Positions 54,101 through 57,987 of a stretch of 64,000 bases of DNA are shown here, in pieces. The translations under genes were made by a program, and so were the position numbers. A model generated the notes under the pieces. The model saw only the letters and a list, made by a program, of their open reading frames with translations, did no database searches and was not told the origin of the DNA. Each line of letters begins with the position of its first letter. Position 1 is the stretch's first letter. Source of the stretch: Tubiluchus corallicola (lineage: Eukaryota; Priapulida; Priapulimorpha; Priapulimorphida; Tubiluchidae); contig JAQGDQ010000146.1 of the NCBI GenBank assembly GCA_030141605.1, positions 193,933 through 257,932 on the forward strand, written 5' to 3'.

Positions 54101-56701
54101 TCGTTCTGCATTCTTGTTTACTAGTAGATTTCTGTGCACAAAAGATCAGGGAATCACATTTTTATTTAAACGTAACATAATCAATATTCATATATCACAT
54201 TAGCCAACAGTTTTCTTTATTGCAGTACTGCATTTTTCAGGTCTTTTTTCTTGTTTCAGTTTTGGAATCACTTTTATCGAGCTAGATCTTTTGAAACGAG
54301 AGAACTGGGAACCAGACTGGTCAGTAGTTTACAGCATTTTGAAGCATGGTGATAGCTAGTTTACATGTAAAATTAAAAACAGCATCTTGCAGTGATTAGA
54401 AAAGGATTATGCTGCTTCACAGTATGTTGAAGCACGGTGATAGCTAGTTTACATATAAAATTAAAAATGGCATCATGCAGTGATTAGAAAAGGATGATGC
54501 TAAGTAATGTAACCACTTTACTAACTAAAGTAAGTGCTTGAATAAATAAATAAACAAATAGAAAATACCAAACGTAAATTAACGTCAATGATTCCTTCCA
54601 TGATCGTTGTTTTACTAGTAAAGTTAATGTTCAGTAATATTTTCCGCATAAGTATTTTATGTATAACAGATGTGAAGTTAATTTTGTGAGGCTGACAAAC
54701 TCCTTGTAAATCTCCTTGATAAAAATGCACAGTTATGTAAAACATTCGTGTGTGTACGCAATACGCAATTATACATTAACCCTTATAGGGTCACGATTTT
54801 TTACAACCGATTTTGGTAACGGGGGGGATTTTCCTAATTCGTAAATTACTTTTGATAAACTGCCGTGTTTCATTAGTAAACAGCAACAGCACAATTTGTG
54901 GTTATGCTGACCACCATAGGATACATTATACCTCTGCTTAGATATTAGACATGTGACTTACTAGTAATACGAAATTTGAGTAACTGACATGGCCACAAAA
55001 CGACCATGCCGATTTTCTGCACAACTTTAAAGTTTCGACAAGTTTAAAAAATCTACATATTGCATTTTCACTTTTATTTCGTGGTGAGACAATGCGCCTA
55101 AAATAAATAACTGAAAGTATTTTGTGCACAAAACATATTTACAAAAAGTCATAGAAAAGGTTTACTATGATGCGTATGGTAAAAGGGTAAAATGCAAAAA
55201 ACCGGTCTGGGGGTAATTTTTTACCCTCCAGTGACCCTGTAAGGGTTAACAATTTATAATATACTTAAAGCATTGTTCTATAAGTAGTATAGATACAGAG
55301 GTAAACGGTTGCTTTAATAGCATACACCATTGCGTATTTATGTACTGTATGTGTAATAGTACAAGCACCTGTATGTTTGCGTATTTAGGTACACCAGCAA
55401 AAGTTTCAATTTTTCAAATGTATTGCTTTTCAGGAATAAGGAACAATTTGGTAGAGTTATCTGTTTAGATACAGCAGCTGAACGCGATAAGTGGATGGCA
55501 GTAATGCTGCTAGGACAGGTAATTAGAGTTAATTACTTGAATATGTGCCAATTGAGCTTGGTTGTTGACTAGAGTGTCATGAGTGTACTTGCTGTTTAGT
55601 GTAGTACAGTTGGCGCCGCTTAATAGACTCACTTTGGGACAGAAGTGTTTAAAGCCAATTAACCAACTGAATCAATTAGCAGACAGGTGTAGCCTATTAC
55701 TACTACAGGAGTATGAGTCATCGCTCATAACCTTGGTATGTATGCATTACAAAGGCTTTAAATGAATTTTAGAAGCGAATTAATGTGAAATATACCTTTG
55801 TGCAATTATTTAAGAGCATAAGTGTATTAATAAAAAAAGTAAAAATTGCAAAAATCTGATTATTTCAACTAAAAGTTACAAAAATTCATGCAAGCTCGGT
55901 TGTTTCATTTCTTCATGAAGAAATTGATCATGAAATTCTCACAGTGATAAAAAGATTGAAAATCTGTTACTGTTTGCTGTACATATTCAAGCAAAACACC
56001 CAGTGACTTAGCGCTTGAGCTGCAGTTGGTGATGACCTTGTTTCTCCTGTGAAAAGCAGCAGGAACTTCAAAAGTAAACCACTGGGCAAGTGATTAAATG
56101 TTTAGCTTCCAGAAAAAATGAGGTTAACTGCAGTGGACACGCGGGTGACAGATTCAAAGCAAAACCACTAAGCCAACATATTAATGCATGTGATAAACAT
56201 GCTGTACCTGTTTGTAAACAAAGTTGTACTTAACATGACTGTTTCTACCTATATTATAGCGCACAGAATCGATGTAAAGATTACATAAAAGCAGTAAAAG
56301 CTCTTTGGGCACACAAGTATCTTATTTAAGTACGTGAAGGAAAAGTATTGAGTCAATTATGCGGAGTTACTAGAGTCAATTACCGACAGTTTTTATGTAT
56401 ATTTGAACAGGAGTGGTCCGTACCAGACGTTTTTGAGTCTATTAATCGTCGGCACCTACTGTAATTGCTAAGAGTTTTACTTGTATGTAAAAGTATGGCT
56501 GGGCATTTTTAGCTGATGGTTTGTAATTAATTATGAAATAATAATATGTATTAACTGCATAATTATGTTAATTATTATTGTTTTATTATGCTACTGTTTG
56601 GACCTACTATCCCGTGGTCAATAAAACTAACTAATGTTACCGCAGCTCTCATGGGTGATTATCAAGCGTAATAATATTTAGTTTTCCTGTTTCAGAACTA
56701 G
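16059..56701 (+). CDS. ARAP: ARAP-family RhoGAP without the ArfGAP-ankyrin module
   Basis: Twenty-four exons join without a frame break to 1216 codons, and a tiny exon at 56696 may add Asn-stop. Domain order by residue: SAM (about 8-71), a disordered linker with SH3- and SH2-type motifs (72-545), PH (about 558-656), PH (about 672-767), RhoGAP (about 771-963), RA (about 998-1093), PH (about 1096-1214). The RhoGAP arginine finger is R806 in EGIYR. The two central PH domains resemble ARAP PH3 and PH4, and 'ERPLHYSELV' in the RA domain is an ARAP hallmark. ARAPs normally hold PH1-PH2-ArfGAP-ankyrin between SAM and PH3; none of it is seen here. Family proteins act at membranes on Rho (and Arf) GTPases downstream of phosphoinositides; this one should act on Rho only. 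The ATG at 16059 is chosen because an in-frame TAG lies two codons upstream. Confidence 0.9.
16258..18999. other. ARAP intron 1 with repeat family F, hairpin copy 2 and a TA-rich microsatellite
   Basis: Segments near 16258-16450 and 17280-17480 resemble the two halves of the family F unit that is complete at 18240-18920. The hairpin GGGTGGT...ACCACCC lies at 16605-16646. Positions 16955-17110 are an AT/AC dinucleotide-rich stretch (TATATATGTGTATATATACA type). No coding sequence is seen. Confidence 0.5.
18240..18920 (+). repeat. Interspersed repeat family F, copy 1
   Basis: A reverse-complement copy lies at 45470-46145 and a partial one at 53570-54010. Shared landmarks are GTAGGTTTCAGAAAAATC, CATTACATGACGTCATATAC, GACTTATGTAACTAGAAAAG and TAAAATGTCC..GACTCCAGGGTGCACC. 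It has no coding frame. Confidence 0.6.
19000..20403 (+). CDS. ARAP: ARAP exon 2 (end of SAM domain and long linker)
   Basis: This 1404-bp exon, by far the longest here, encodes residues 51-518. It completes SAM with GIELLGHRKRILHRF and then runs as a low-structure linker. The linker holds PVPMPR (233-238, fitting the PxxxPR motif bound by CIN85/CD2AP SH3 domains), YENV (196-199) and YENA (300-303) tyrosine motifs, PPPKIPPPP (393-401) and APPIPPRP (433-440, class II SH3-type). Motif functions are inferred. The acceptor is TTTTCAG and the donor GTAACT; the exon ends in phase 1. Confidence 0.9.
21017..21540 (+). repeat. Interspersed repeat family E, copy 1
   Basis: This segment recurs at 52555-52995 with shared TTTACTGTTATCACTTAAAC, AATAAACTACCTCTGAATAG and GGGAGCGCCCAAGCATGAAG. 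A short related piece occurs at about 29160-29340. It is non-coding and lies in ARAP intron 2. Confidence 0.65.
21723..21799 (+). CDS. ARAP: ARAP exon 3 (basic linker)
   Basis: A short exon with a GTACAG acceptor and GTAAGA donor encodes ESEEKHTPKKVSVSRPKSKK and GSQRQR. It is a basic, Ser-rich linker before the first PH domain. The phases 1 in and 0 out fit both neighbours. Confidence 0.75.
21985..22275. repeat. GAAT-type satellite with a 72-bp higher-order unit
   Basis: The 4-bp unit GAAT (with GAGT, GAAG, GAGC variants) is organised into 72-bp units marked by GAGCAAATGAACAAAGG at about 22030, 22102, 22174 and 22245. All three minus-strand frames stay open as HSFIHSF-type repeats, which is an effect of the 4-bp period and not coding. 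Confidence 0.85.
22858..22936 (+). CDS. ARAP: ARAP exon 4 (start of first PH domain)
   Basis: The exon follows GATTTCAG and encodes KQFPIDFARGNVSHSDYLHK then TGSNQK, with donor GTCAGT and phase 1 out. 'DYLHKTGSN' is the first beta strand of a PH domain that continues in exon 5. It was placed by phase and domain logic because no long open frame marks it. Confidence 0.75.
22999..23328 (-). mobile_element. MITE family D, copy 1
   Basis: The ends GCCTTTTCACAGTTCC and CAGTGAAAAGGC are inverted. The element matches those at 23713-24133 and 47295-47681 in reverse orientation, with an interior GTGAGGCATTGTC-type block and CGTCACGG. It is non-coding. Confidence 0.7.
23654..23700. repeat. (TAA)n microsatellite
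   Basis: AATAATAATAAG-type trinucleotide run in ARAP intron 4. Confidence 0.85.
23713..24133 (+). mobile_element. MITE family D, copy 2
   Basis: The element begins AGCCTTTTCACGGTTTCATT and ends GGAACTGTGAAAAGG, which are inverted ends of about 16 bp. The interior matches copies 1 and 3. It lies close to copy 1 but in opposite orientation. Confidence 0.7.
24169..24405. repeat. 20-bp minisatellite (ATAATTTGGTGGAAARTACA)
   Basis: About twelve tandem copies of a roughly 20-bp unit with single-base variants end 67 bp before ARAP exon 5. Open minus-strand frames (FHQIIVFSTKLLYFPPN) come from the period and are not genes. Confidence 0.9.
24473..24617 (+). CDS. ARAP: ARAP exon 5 (first PH domain, middle)
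   Basis: The exon encodes EFCKRYVTTTTNMLSYYDEG and SIPFDDVISILSLEDEEKA, the strands 2-4 of a PH domain ('..KRWFVL....LSYY....G.I.L..V'). Phase 1 in, 2 out; donor GTATGT. It resembles ARAP PH3 in its neighbourhood and spacing. Confidence 0.9.
24772..25343 (+). mobile_element. Tigger/pogo-like element with transposase HTH remnant
   Basis: CAGTGAAACCTCGACTTACG and its inverted partner (CGTATCTCGAGGTATCACCG) end the element, each flanked by TA. Inside, about 25031-25154 reads KKKRMMLMETKLEY then NIAKYESGMRLSSIAREFAR, ending NSSTIGH and a stop. That is the first CENP-B/Psq-type helix-turn-helix of Tigger transposases. The catalytic domain is missing. Confidence 0.8.
25510..25642. mobile_element. 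Right-end fragment of Tigger-like family C
   Basis: GAGTTATTTGAGTCAACTGC...GGCGCCTACTGTA matches the right end of the elements at 28119 and 55607. No left end is found nearby. Confidence 0.55.
26121..26781 (+). mobile_element. TIR family B, copy 1
   Basis: The ends TGTGTGCTTGCATAGCAAAA and TTGCTTTGCAAGCATACA are inverted. The 661-bp interior is shared with five other copies in the window. About 90 bp upstream (from 26030) is also shared with copy 2, so the two may derive from one larger duplication. A 60-codon frame (26264-26446) is open. Confidence 0.75.
26857..26968 (+). CDS. ARAP: ARAP exon 6 (first PH domain, C-terminal helix)
   Basis: The exon encodes RRFCFELNTKNKHGIRTYLF then SADSDEKRNIWLKILSR. 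The last part is the PH C-terminal helix with its invariant Trp. Phase 2 in, 0 out; donor GTTTGT. Confidence 0.92.
27038..27663. mobile_element. piggyBac-like MITE in TTAA
   Basis: TTAA (27034-27037) precedes CCCTTTCACTATGG, and the inverse CGTAGTGAAAGGG is followed by TTAA (27664-27667). The TTAA duplication and CCC...GGG ends are the signature of piggyBac elements. The interior includes a GTGTG-rich stretch (27440-27510) and has no transposase. Confidence 0.8.
27839..27934 (+). CDS. ARAP: ARAP exon 7 (linker and start of second PH domain)
   Basis: The exon encodes NVVPLSLESNLCVGIEAFTR and AGYMSAQEGISG, phase 0-0, with donor GTAAGT. 'RAGYM' is the first strand of the second PH domain. Confidence 0.88.
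28119..28920 (-). mobile_element. Tigger-like family C, copy 1
   Basis: CAGTAGGTGCC...TTATTAGACTC and GAGTCTATTAAACGGTGACTACCG are inverted ends flanked by TA. The interior matches 55607-56461 in reverse orientation (for example TTAACCTCATTTTTTCTGGA). It carries no transposase frame. Confidence 0.75.
29574..29630 (+). CDS. ARAP: ARAP exon 8 (second PH domain)
   Basis: A 19-codon phase 0-0 exon encodes DPRLVWVELRRKELFWGGQ, the strand 2-3 part of the second PH domain. The acceptor is TTTCAG and the donor GTAATG. Confidence 0.9.
29994..30459. mobile_element. pogo/Tigger-like MITE with TA target site
   Basis: CAGTCAACCTCTGATATAAG and the inverse CTTATACCCGTGGTTGACTG end the element, each next to TA. 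Inverted TATAAGGGAC/GTCCCTTATA blocks recur inside. It has 466 bp and no transposase. Confidence 0.8.
30810..31635 (+). mobile_element. TIR family B, copy 2 with internal duplication
   Basis: The element resembles copy 1 but repeats a block of about 170 bp (near 30870-31035 and 31036-31190, landmark CCATTTCATGAGGATCATTT). It shares extra upstream sequence (from about 30715) with copy 1, including GTCAGGCATGTTTTACTC. The 60-codon frame is open at 31116-31301. Confidence 0.7.
31711..31759 (+). CDS. ARAP: ARAP exon 9 (second PH domain)
   Basis: A 49-bp exon encodes DDVKMDAIDLRKISQI, the 'I.L..I..I' strand of the second PH domain. Phase 0 in, 1 out; donor GTAAGT. Confidence 0.88.
31867..32088 (+). 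pseudogene. LINE reverse transcriptase C-terminal fragment
   Basis: The open frame reads LRSSDTNTLVQPRS, then DKSFTSAASLWNTLLDEV, then a Lys-rich end and stop. This matches the C-terminal 'RSS....L..PR......SF...A..LWN.LP.....' block of many CR1/Rex/Jockey-type polymerases. It is a 5'-truncated copy in ARAP intron 9, in sense orientation. Confidence 0.7.
32125..32560 (+). repeat. Interspersed repeat family G, copy 1
   Basis: The reverse complement recurs at 43765-44275. Both share AATAATAATTACCTCGGATA-like, GTAGATTCACTGAGCC-type and AACAATTGTTAACTTTTATA blocks. The ends carry short inverted CCGG/ACGAC motifs (ACCGGATGATTG and ATCCGGTCGTCC). Confidence 0.6.
32723..32853 (+). CDS. ARAP: ARAP exon 10 (second PH domain, C-terminal half)
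   Basis: The exon encodes NPVVVIVSPGRSIHLQGDTK and RETMAWFEAIRKSAS. It resembles the end of ARAP PH4 ('...GRTLYIHG.T..D...W..AI'), which lies just before RhoGAP in the family. Phase 1 in, 0 out; donor GTGAGT. Confidence 0.93.
33849..34264 (-). mobile_element. LTR-like element, family H copy 1
   Basis: The unit starts TGTTGCAGACTGG and ends GTGCAACA, with a 7-bp inverted terminus (TGTTGCA/TGCAACA). On the minus strand CATATATGG precedes AATAAAGTC, the promoter-to-polyA order of an LTR. A partial copy at 42290-42573 has the same right end. No target duplication is visible. Confidence 0.55.
34400..34490 (+). CDS. ARAP: ARAP exon 11 (start of RhoGAP domain)
   Basis: The exon encodes SLEDQHLTENDVPTVVARCI then DFVANY. 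This is the canonical RhoGAP opening ('L......VP.IV..CI.F...'). It follows PH exon 10 directly in phase 0, leaving no room for an ArfGAP domain between them. Confidence 0.94.
34868..35512 (-). repeat. Interspersed repeat family A, copy 2
   Basis: This is the reverse complement of the family A unit. Its end carries a tandem duplication of about 58 bp, with ATCTTAAACTGTAGGT and CAATCTGCTCTTTAAAATAT each present twice (34882-34998). Confidence 0.65.
35744..36374. mobile_element. TIR element with subterminal TCAAATGTAGAC repeats
   Basis: TATAGGTTTTACATGTCAAA...GTAGAC at the left and GTCTACATTTGACGTGTAAAACCTATA at the right are inverted over about 27 bp. The left subterminal part holds about nine degenerate TCAAATGTAGA/TCAAATGTG units. 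It ends 46 bp before ARAP exon 12. The superfamily is unknown. Confidence 0.65.
36421..36498 (+). CDS. ARAP: ARAP exon 12 (RhoGAP arginine finger)
   Basis: The exon encodes GLTTEGIYRHSAQDSVVKSL then LQSFLA. The Arg in EGIYR (R806) is the catalytic arginine finger of RhoGAPs, so activity is expected to be kept. Phase 1 in and out; acceptor ACACTAG. Confidence 0.94.
36564..37226 (-). mobile_element. TIR family B, copy 3
   Basis: TGTGTGCTTGCAAACCAAAA at the left and TTTGCTATGCAAGCACACA at the right are inverted ends, flanked by TA on both sides. This 663-bp copy is the best preserved and defines the TIR as about 35 bp. The 60-codon frame is open on the minus strand (36902-37084). Confidence 0.8.
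37249..37425. repeat. 24-bp minisatellite (CCGGTGCAGTACTCATGGTGTCAC)
   Basis: About seven tandem units with point changes. Because 24 is a multiple of three, the minus strand reads as MSTAPGDT octapeptide repeats; this is not taken as a gene. It lies right after family B copy 3. Confidence 0.9.
38479..38619 (+). CDS. ARAP: ARAP exon 13 (RhoGAP domain)
   Basis: The exon encodes HDIANVLKRYFRTCLDEPLM, the 'VA..LK.FLR.LPEPL' helix of RhoGAP domains with its conserved Lys. Phase 1 in and out; donor GTAAGC. Confidence 0.94.
38814..39088. repeat. Inverted repeat, about 88-bp arms
   Basis: AAATCTTTGAAATCAACACC...GAGTATTCTATAA (38814-38899) is repeated in inverse at about 39002-39088, separated by about 100 bp. 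The arms keep long identical runs (CAACACCATTAGCTG, GATGTGATTGCAGC). It abuts the LINE fragment that follows. Confidence 0.75.
39120..39540 (+). pseudogene. LINE (RTE/L1-like) reverse transcriptase C-terminal remnant, copy 1
   Basis: The frame reads NSELWTLKANHKAEIDAFQR, then GIRWPKNISNKDLYEKI, then KIKRRHLRWIRHMLRLPDD. These match the 'YG.E.W.......R...F......I..I.W.......L......I..R.LR..GH..R' tail of endonuclease-reverse transcriptases. A TAG at 39193-39195 breaks it. It is 5' truncated and lies in ARAP intron 13. Confidence 0.8.
39692..39797 (+). CDS. ARAP: ARAP exon 14 (RhoGAP domain)
   Basis: The exon encodes TYKSILKDLPVVNYQTLKAL then MGHLK, matching 'Y...L..LP..N..TL..L..HL' of RhoGAP. 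Phase 1 in, 2 out; donor GTACGT. Confidence 0.93.
40123..40163. repeat. Recurring GGGTRGC...GCYACCC hairpin, copy 3
   Basis: GGGGTGGC and GCCACCCC pair perfectly over 8 bp. The loop is GAAAGACCAGGAGGTCATCG plus AGTCA and itself contains inverted GACC/GGTC. It lies in ARAP intron 14. Confidence 0.55.
42290..42573 (-). mobile_element. LTR-like element, family H copy 2 (partial)
   Basis: This matches 33991-34264, including GCACCCACTGAGCTTACC, TACCATATATGGGAAG and the end GTGCAACA. The outer part present in copy 1 is missing or replaced. Confidence 0.55.
42785..43452 (-). mobile_element. TIR family B, copy 4
   Basis: The ends TGTGTGTTTTCATACTAAAA and TTTGTTATGCAAGCACACA are flanked by TA on both sides. 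An extra AT-rich duplication near 42890-42920 is present. The 60-codon frame is open on the minus strand (43137-43322). Confidence 0.75.
43585..43672 (+). CDS. ARAP: ARAP exon 15 (RhoGAP domain, conserved Asn)
   Basis: The exon encodes NQMSAVNLCMVFSQSMFYNF, the 'N.M....LA..F.P.L' motif of RhoGAP. Phase 2 in, 0 out; acceptor TTTCAG, donor GTAAAT. Confidence 0.94.
43765..44275 (-). repeat. Interspersed repeat family G, copy 2
   Basis: Reverse complement of 32125-32560, with an extra segment near 43960-44040. Confidence 0.6.
44276..44430 (+). mobile_element. LINE 3' end with (ATCT)n-like tail
   Basis: CATTCTAACGGCAATAAAGA leads into ATCTATCTTTCTATCCATGC. A short 3' UTR ending in an ATCT microsatellite is usual for CR1/Rex-type LINEs. 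Only the last part is present. Confidence 0.45.
44679..44762 (+). CDS. ARAP: ARAP exon 16 (end of RhoGAP domain)
   Basis: The exon encodes EIRVLEDLITHYNYLFD, the last RhoGAP helix. Phase 0-0; donor GTTAGT (after GAT). Confidence 0.92.
45002..45042. repeat. Recurring GGGTRGC...GCYACCC hairpin, copy 4
   Basis: AGGGTAGC pairs with GTACCCT (one mismatch) around AATTGACTAAAAAGTCATCC plus AGTCAT, which has an inner GACT/AGTC pair. It lies in ARAP intron 16. Confidence 0.5.
45084..45205. repeat. Compound trinucleotide microsatellite (GTT/GTC/GCT/ATT)
   Basis: A run of GTT, then GTCGTC, GCTGCTGCTG and a long ATT tract. Confidence 0.9.
45470..46145 (-). repeat. Interspersed repeat family F, copy 2
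   Basis: Reverse complement of 18240-18920 over nearly the full length, including the TGACGTCATGTAATGG block. It directly precedes family B copy 5. Confidence 0.6.
46180..46665 (+). mobile_element. TIR family B, copy 5 (3' truncated)
   Basis: The left end begins TATAGCAAAAACGTTCATAA; the right half after TTTTTAGTATTTTTTAAC is missing. It stops about 14 bp before ARAP exon 17, so it sits against that exon's acceptor region. Confidence 0.65.
46680..46754 (+). CDS. ARAP: ARAP exon 17 (basic linker after RhoGAP)
   Basis: A 25-codon phase 0-0 exon encodes VPESDQAKKEKLMNEKRKQL then MHLSQ, a charged helix-like linker. The acceptor is TGTTTCAG and the donor GTATGT. Confidence 0.88.
46798..47127. 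repeat. (TTTTA)n pentanucleotide microsatellite, about 330 bp
   Basis: About 66 nearly pure TTTTA units, with a TTTTG block near 46823-46845 and TTTACTTGA at the far end. The three plus-strand frames read LFYFI repeats and are not genes. It begins about 45 bp after ARAP exon 17. Confidence 0.97.
47295..47681 (+). mobile_element. MITE family D, copy 3
   Basis: GGCCTTTTCACGGTTTCGTT at the left and GGAACCGTGAAAAGGCT at the right are inverted. The interior matches copies 1 and 2. It lies in ARAP intron 17. Confidence 0.7.
47908..47982 (+). CDS. ARAP: ARAP exon 18 (start of RA domain)
   Basis: The exon encodes RKPDVNSNGNLKIPFCINGE then SHLIE, phase 0-0. It is the first beta hairpin of a Ras-association domain. 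Acceptor TTTTGCAG, donor GTAAAA. Confidence 0.88.
48593..48707 (+). CDS. ARAP: ARAP exon 19 (RA domain)
   Basis: The exon encodes STTAQGVVEKAVAKNYLVGD and AAVWAVYEVICNGEL, the 'S.TA..V...L........W.LFEV..NGELERPL' core of the RA domain. Phase 0 in, 1 out. Confidence 0.93.
48708..50354. other. ARAP intron 19 without recognised elements
   Basis: This 1.6-kb intron contains two GGGTA/TACCC-rich patches (48885-48925 and 49560-49650, for example CCGGGTAGAAATATTCGGCTCG and CTCGGGTTCCCGGTACCC) that look like ends of an unknown element. No exon is supported. Confidence 0.4.
50355..50479 (+). CDS. ARAP: ARAP exon 20 (RA domain, ERPLHYSELV)
   Basis: The exon encodes ERPLHYSELVRDVALKLQKF and NTLYLSSLKI. 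'ERPLHY.E.V' is diagnostic of the ARAP RA domain. Phase 1 in, 0 out; donor GTAAGT. Confidence 0.95.
50868..51478 (+). repeat. Interspersed repeat family A, copy 3
   Basis: Same orientation as copy 1 (15440). The open frame at 50620-50955 overlaps its start and is not supported as a gene. It lies in ARAP intron 20, ending about 70 bp before exon 21. Confidence 0.65.
51548..51676 (+). CDS. ARAP: ARAP exon 21 (start of last PH domain)
   Basis: A 43-codon phase 0-0 exon encodes KHSFRNASATFENAKLIIFK then GTKQAVK. It opens the C-terminal PH domain. The donor GTATGT lies 12 bp before a hAT-like insertion. Confidence 0.9.
51689..52133. mobile_element. hAT-like non-autonomous element with 8-bp target duplication
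   Basis: CAGGGGTGTGCAAATTATTT and the inverse CAATTTGCACATCCCTG end the element. Flanks GTCGAAAG (51681-51688) and GTCTAAAG (52134-52141) match at 7 of 8 bases. The CAGGGGTG ends and 8-bp duplication are typical of hAT elements. It is 445 bp with no transposase. Confidence 0.8.
52555..52995 (+). repeat. Interspersed repeat family E, copy 2
   Basis: Matches 21017-21540 in the same orientation, with a shortened centre. Confidence 0.65.
53181..53275 (+). CDS. ARAP: ARAP exon 22 (last PH domain)
   Basis: The exon encodes GSWNIEDIKWYIGVEHLRNP then KT. It matches the '...Y.GV..K..PPTSWG.T' region of ARAP PH5. Phase 0 in, 2 out; donor GTATGC. Confidence 0.9.
53570..54010 (-). repeat. Interspersed repeat family F, copy 3 (partial)
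   Basis: Shares ATCACTTACGTGCTG.., GAACTCCCACATTGACAGTT and TAGATAGGTCTTTC-type blocks with 45470-46145 in the same orientation. Confidence 0.5.
54260..54319 (+). CDS. ARAP: ARAP exon 23 (last PH domain)
   Basis: A 60-bp exon encodes NFGITFIELDLLKRENWEPD and the start of W. The donor GTCAGT was chosen because it gives phase 2 and joins exon 24 in frame as EPDW-NKEQFG. Reading on instead meets a stop after DS. Confidence 0.85.
54780..55245. mobile_element. piggyBac-like MITE in TTAA
   Basis: TTAA (54776-54779) precedes CCCTTATAGGGTCAC, and the inverse GTGACCCTGTAAGGG is followed by TTAA (55246-55249). The 466-bp interior has no transposase. It lies in ARAP intron 23. Confidence 0.85.
55434..55518 (+). 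CDS. ARAP: ARAP exon 24 (C-terminal helix of last PH domain)
   Basis: The exon encodes NKEQFGRVICLDTAAERDKW then MAVMLLGQ, the PH C-terminal helix with its invariant Trp. Phase 2 in, 0 out; donor GTAATT. Confidence 0.93.
55607..56461 (+). mobile_element. Tigger-like family C, copy 2
   Basis: CAGTTGGCGCCGCTTAATAG...GACTCA and the inverse GAGTCTATTAATCGTCGGCACCTACTG are flanked by TA. The 855-bp interior matches copies at 28119 and 62696. It lies between ARAP exon 24 and the proposed last exon. Confidence 0.75.
56696..56701 (+). CDS. ARAP: Possible ARAP last exon (Asn-stop)
   Basis: After the good acceptor CCTGTTTCAG the sequence is AAC TAG. Joined to exon 24 in phase 0 it ends the protein as LLGQN. 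This fits the position where ARAP PH5 ends. No other downstream exon is recognised, but a longer C-terminal tail beyond the window cannot be excluded. No AATAAA follows closely. Confidence 0.4.
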   Translation, partial: N

Positions 56702-57033
56702 CATTTTAGAATTTGTGCATTGCCTATGCATTTTTAATGATATTAGTCTGATGAACCATAATTTATTTAAGAGGTGTCTTAATCTTACTGGGCAGATAAT
56801 TGCTAAAAGTGTGAAATGTTTGATTTTAGTATCGGAATGCTCAATATCTGATGCCACAACCAGCTCTCATCAGCTTCTTTTAGTTTCAACATCAACTTCA
56901 CTTTGACTCAGCAGTGGACTCAATTTTTTATCATAAGAACCCGGATGAATAGAGCCAACAGTTTCTCGACGTCTGTAAATGATCGGCAGATCGAAGACTA
57001 GATTAACTGGTACCAATATTACAGATATAAGTA

Positions 57034-57987
57034 CAGTAAACTATGCATAGCTCGAACACCTCAGGACCTGACTGGTCTATTGTAGTCTGAGTAGCATGGT
57101 TAATAGAATTCGGCAGTAATTGTATTGCAATCTACATTAAACCACGTAACGAAAAGCCTTGATGTCATCAGGGTCCTGCTGAGGTAATACAAGAAATCTT
57201 AGCATTTTTGTTGAAACTAGCCGTTAAACTCGCAATTTGGTGCACACTTTCATGTAGGATTTCTCGTTTGAGAGATAGGCGAGGTAAATTCAATCAGATT
57301 CCTAAGAATTGTTAAGAATTCTCACATTACTCACAAAAGTTTTTGAGAATAGGAAGATTTCTTTGGAAATAAAATTAGAATATTCTCAGCCTTAGTTGAA
57401 ACTGTATTTCTGTACAACTCTGAGCTCTGGATATTAAAAGCAAATCATAAAGCTGAAATCGATGCGTTTCAAAGGCGAAATTACAGAAACATTTTGGGTA
57501 TCAGATGGCCAAAGAAAATTTCAAACAAAGATCTATATGAAAGAATAAAAGACGAACCTTGGACAAGAAAAATAAAAAGGCGCTGTTTAAGATGGATTGT
57601 TCATATGCTTAGACTACCTGATGATAATCCAGTGAAGAAAGCTTCAACAAGCCATAGAACCAGCTAAAAAACCTGCAGGAGAACAAGTGCTAACATATTT
57701 AAATTTTGCACAGAAATATTTAAACACTTCAGCACTGATCCTTAGAGATAAATGCACTTCGGGCATTGCAGAGAGTAGGGAGTCCTGGCAAAGGGAGGTG
57801 AGCAGAATCATGTCCCTGGACATATGATTCAGTGGATGATGATTAAGAATTGTACTGGGAATTCGGTTCGAGTTACTCGATAATTCGAGTTACTGATTTC
57901 CAGTTACACGATGTTTGTTAAAGAGAAAATCCGTGCCACAAGATCTGTTCGAGACATGCAAGAATTTGAGTTATACATAGTTTACTG
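57034..57987. mobile_element. Tigger-like TIR element with a LINE fragment nested inside
   Basis: CAGTAAACTATGCATAGCTC and the inverse GAGTTATACATAGTTTACTG are flanked by TA. Inner text (TCGAGTTACTCGATAATTCG) repeats the TIR style. The LINE remnant at 57416-57830 is nested within it, and accounts for about 400 of its 954 bp. Confidence 0.75.
57416..57830 (+). pseudogene. LINE reverse transcriptase C-terminal remnant, copy 2
   Basis: The frame reads NSELWILKANHKAEIDAFQR, then GIRWPKKISNKDLYERI and KIKRRCLRWIVHMLRLPDD. It is the same LINE as at 39120. A 2-base deletion near 57640 shifts the frame relative to that copy. Confidence 0.8.
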
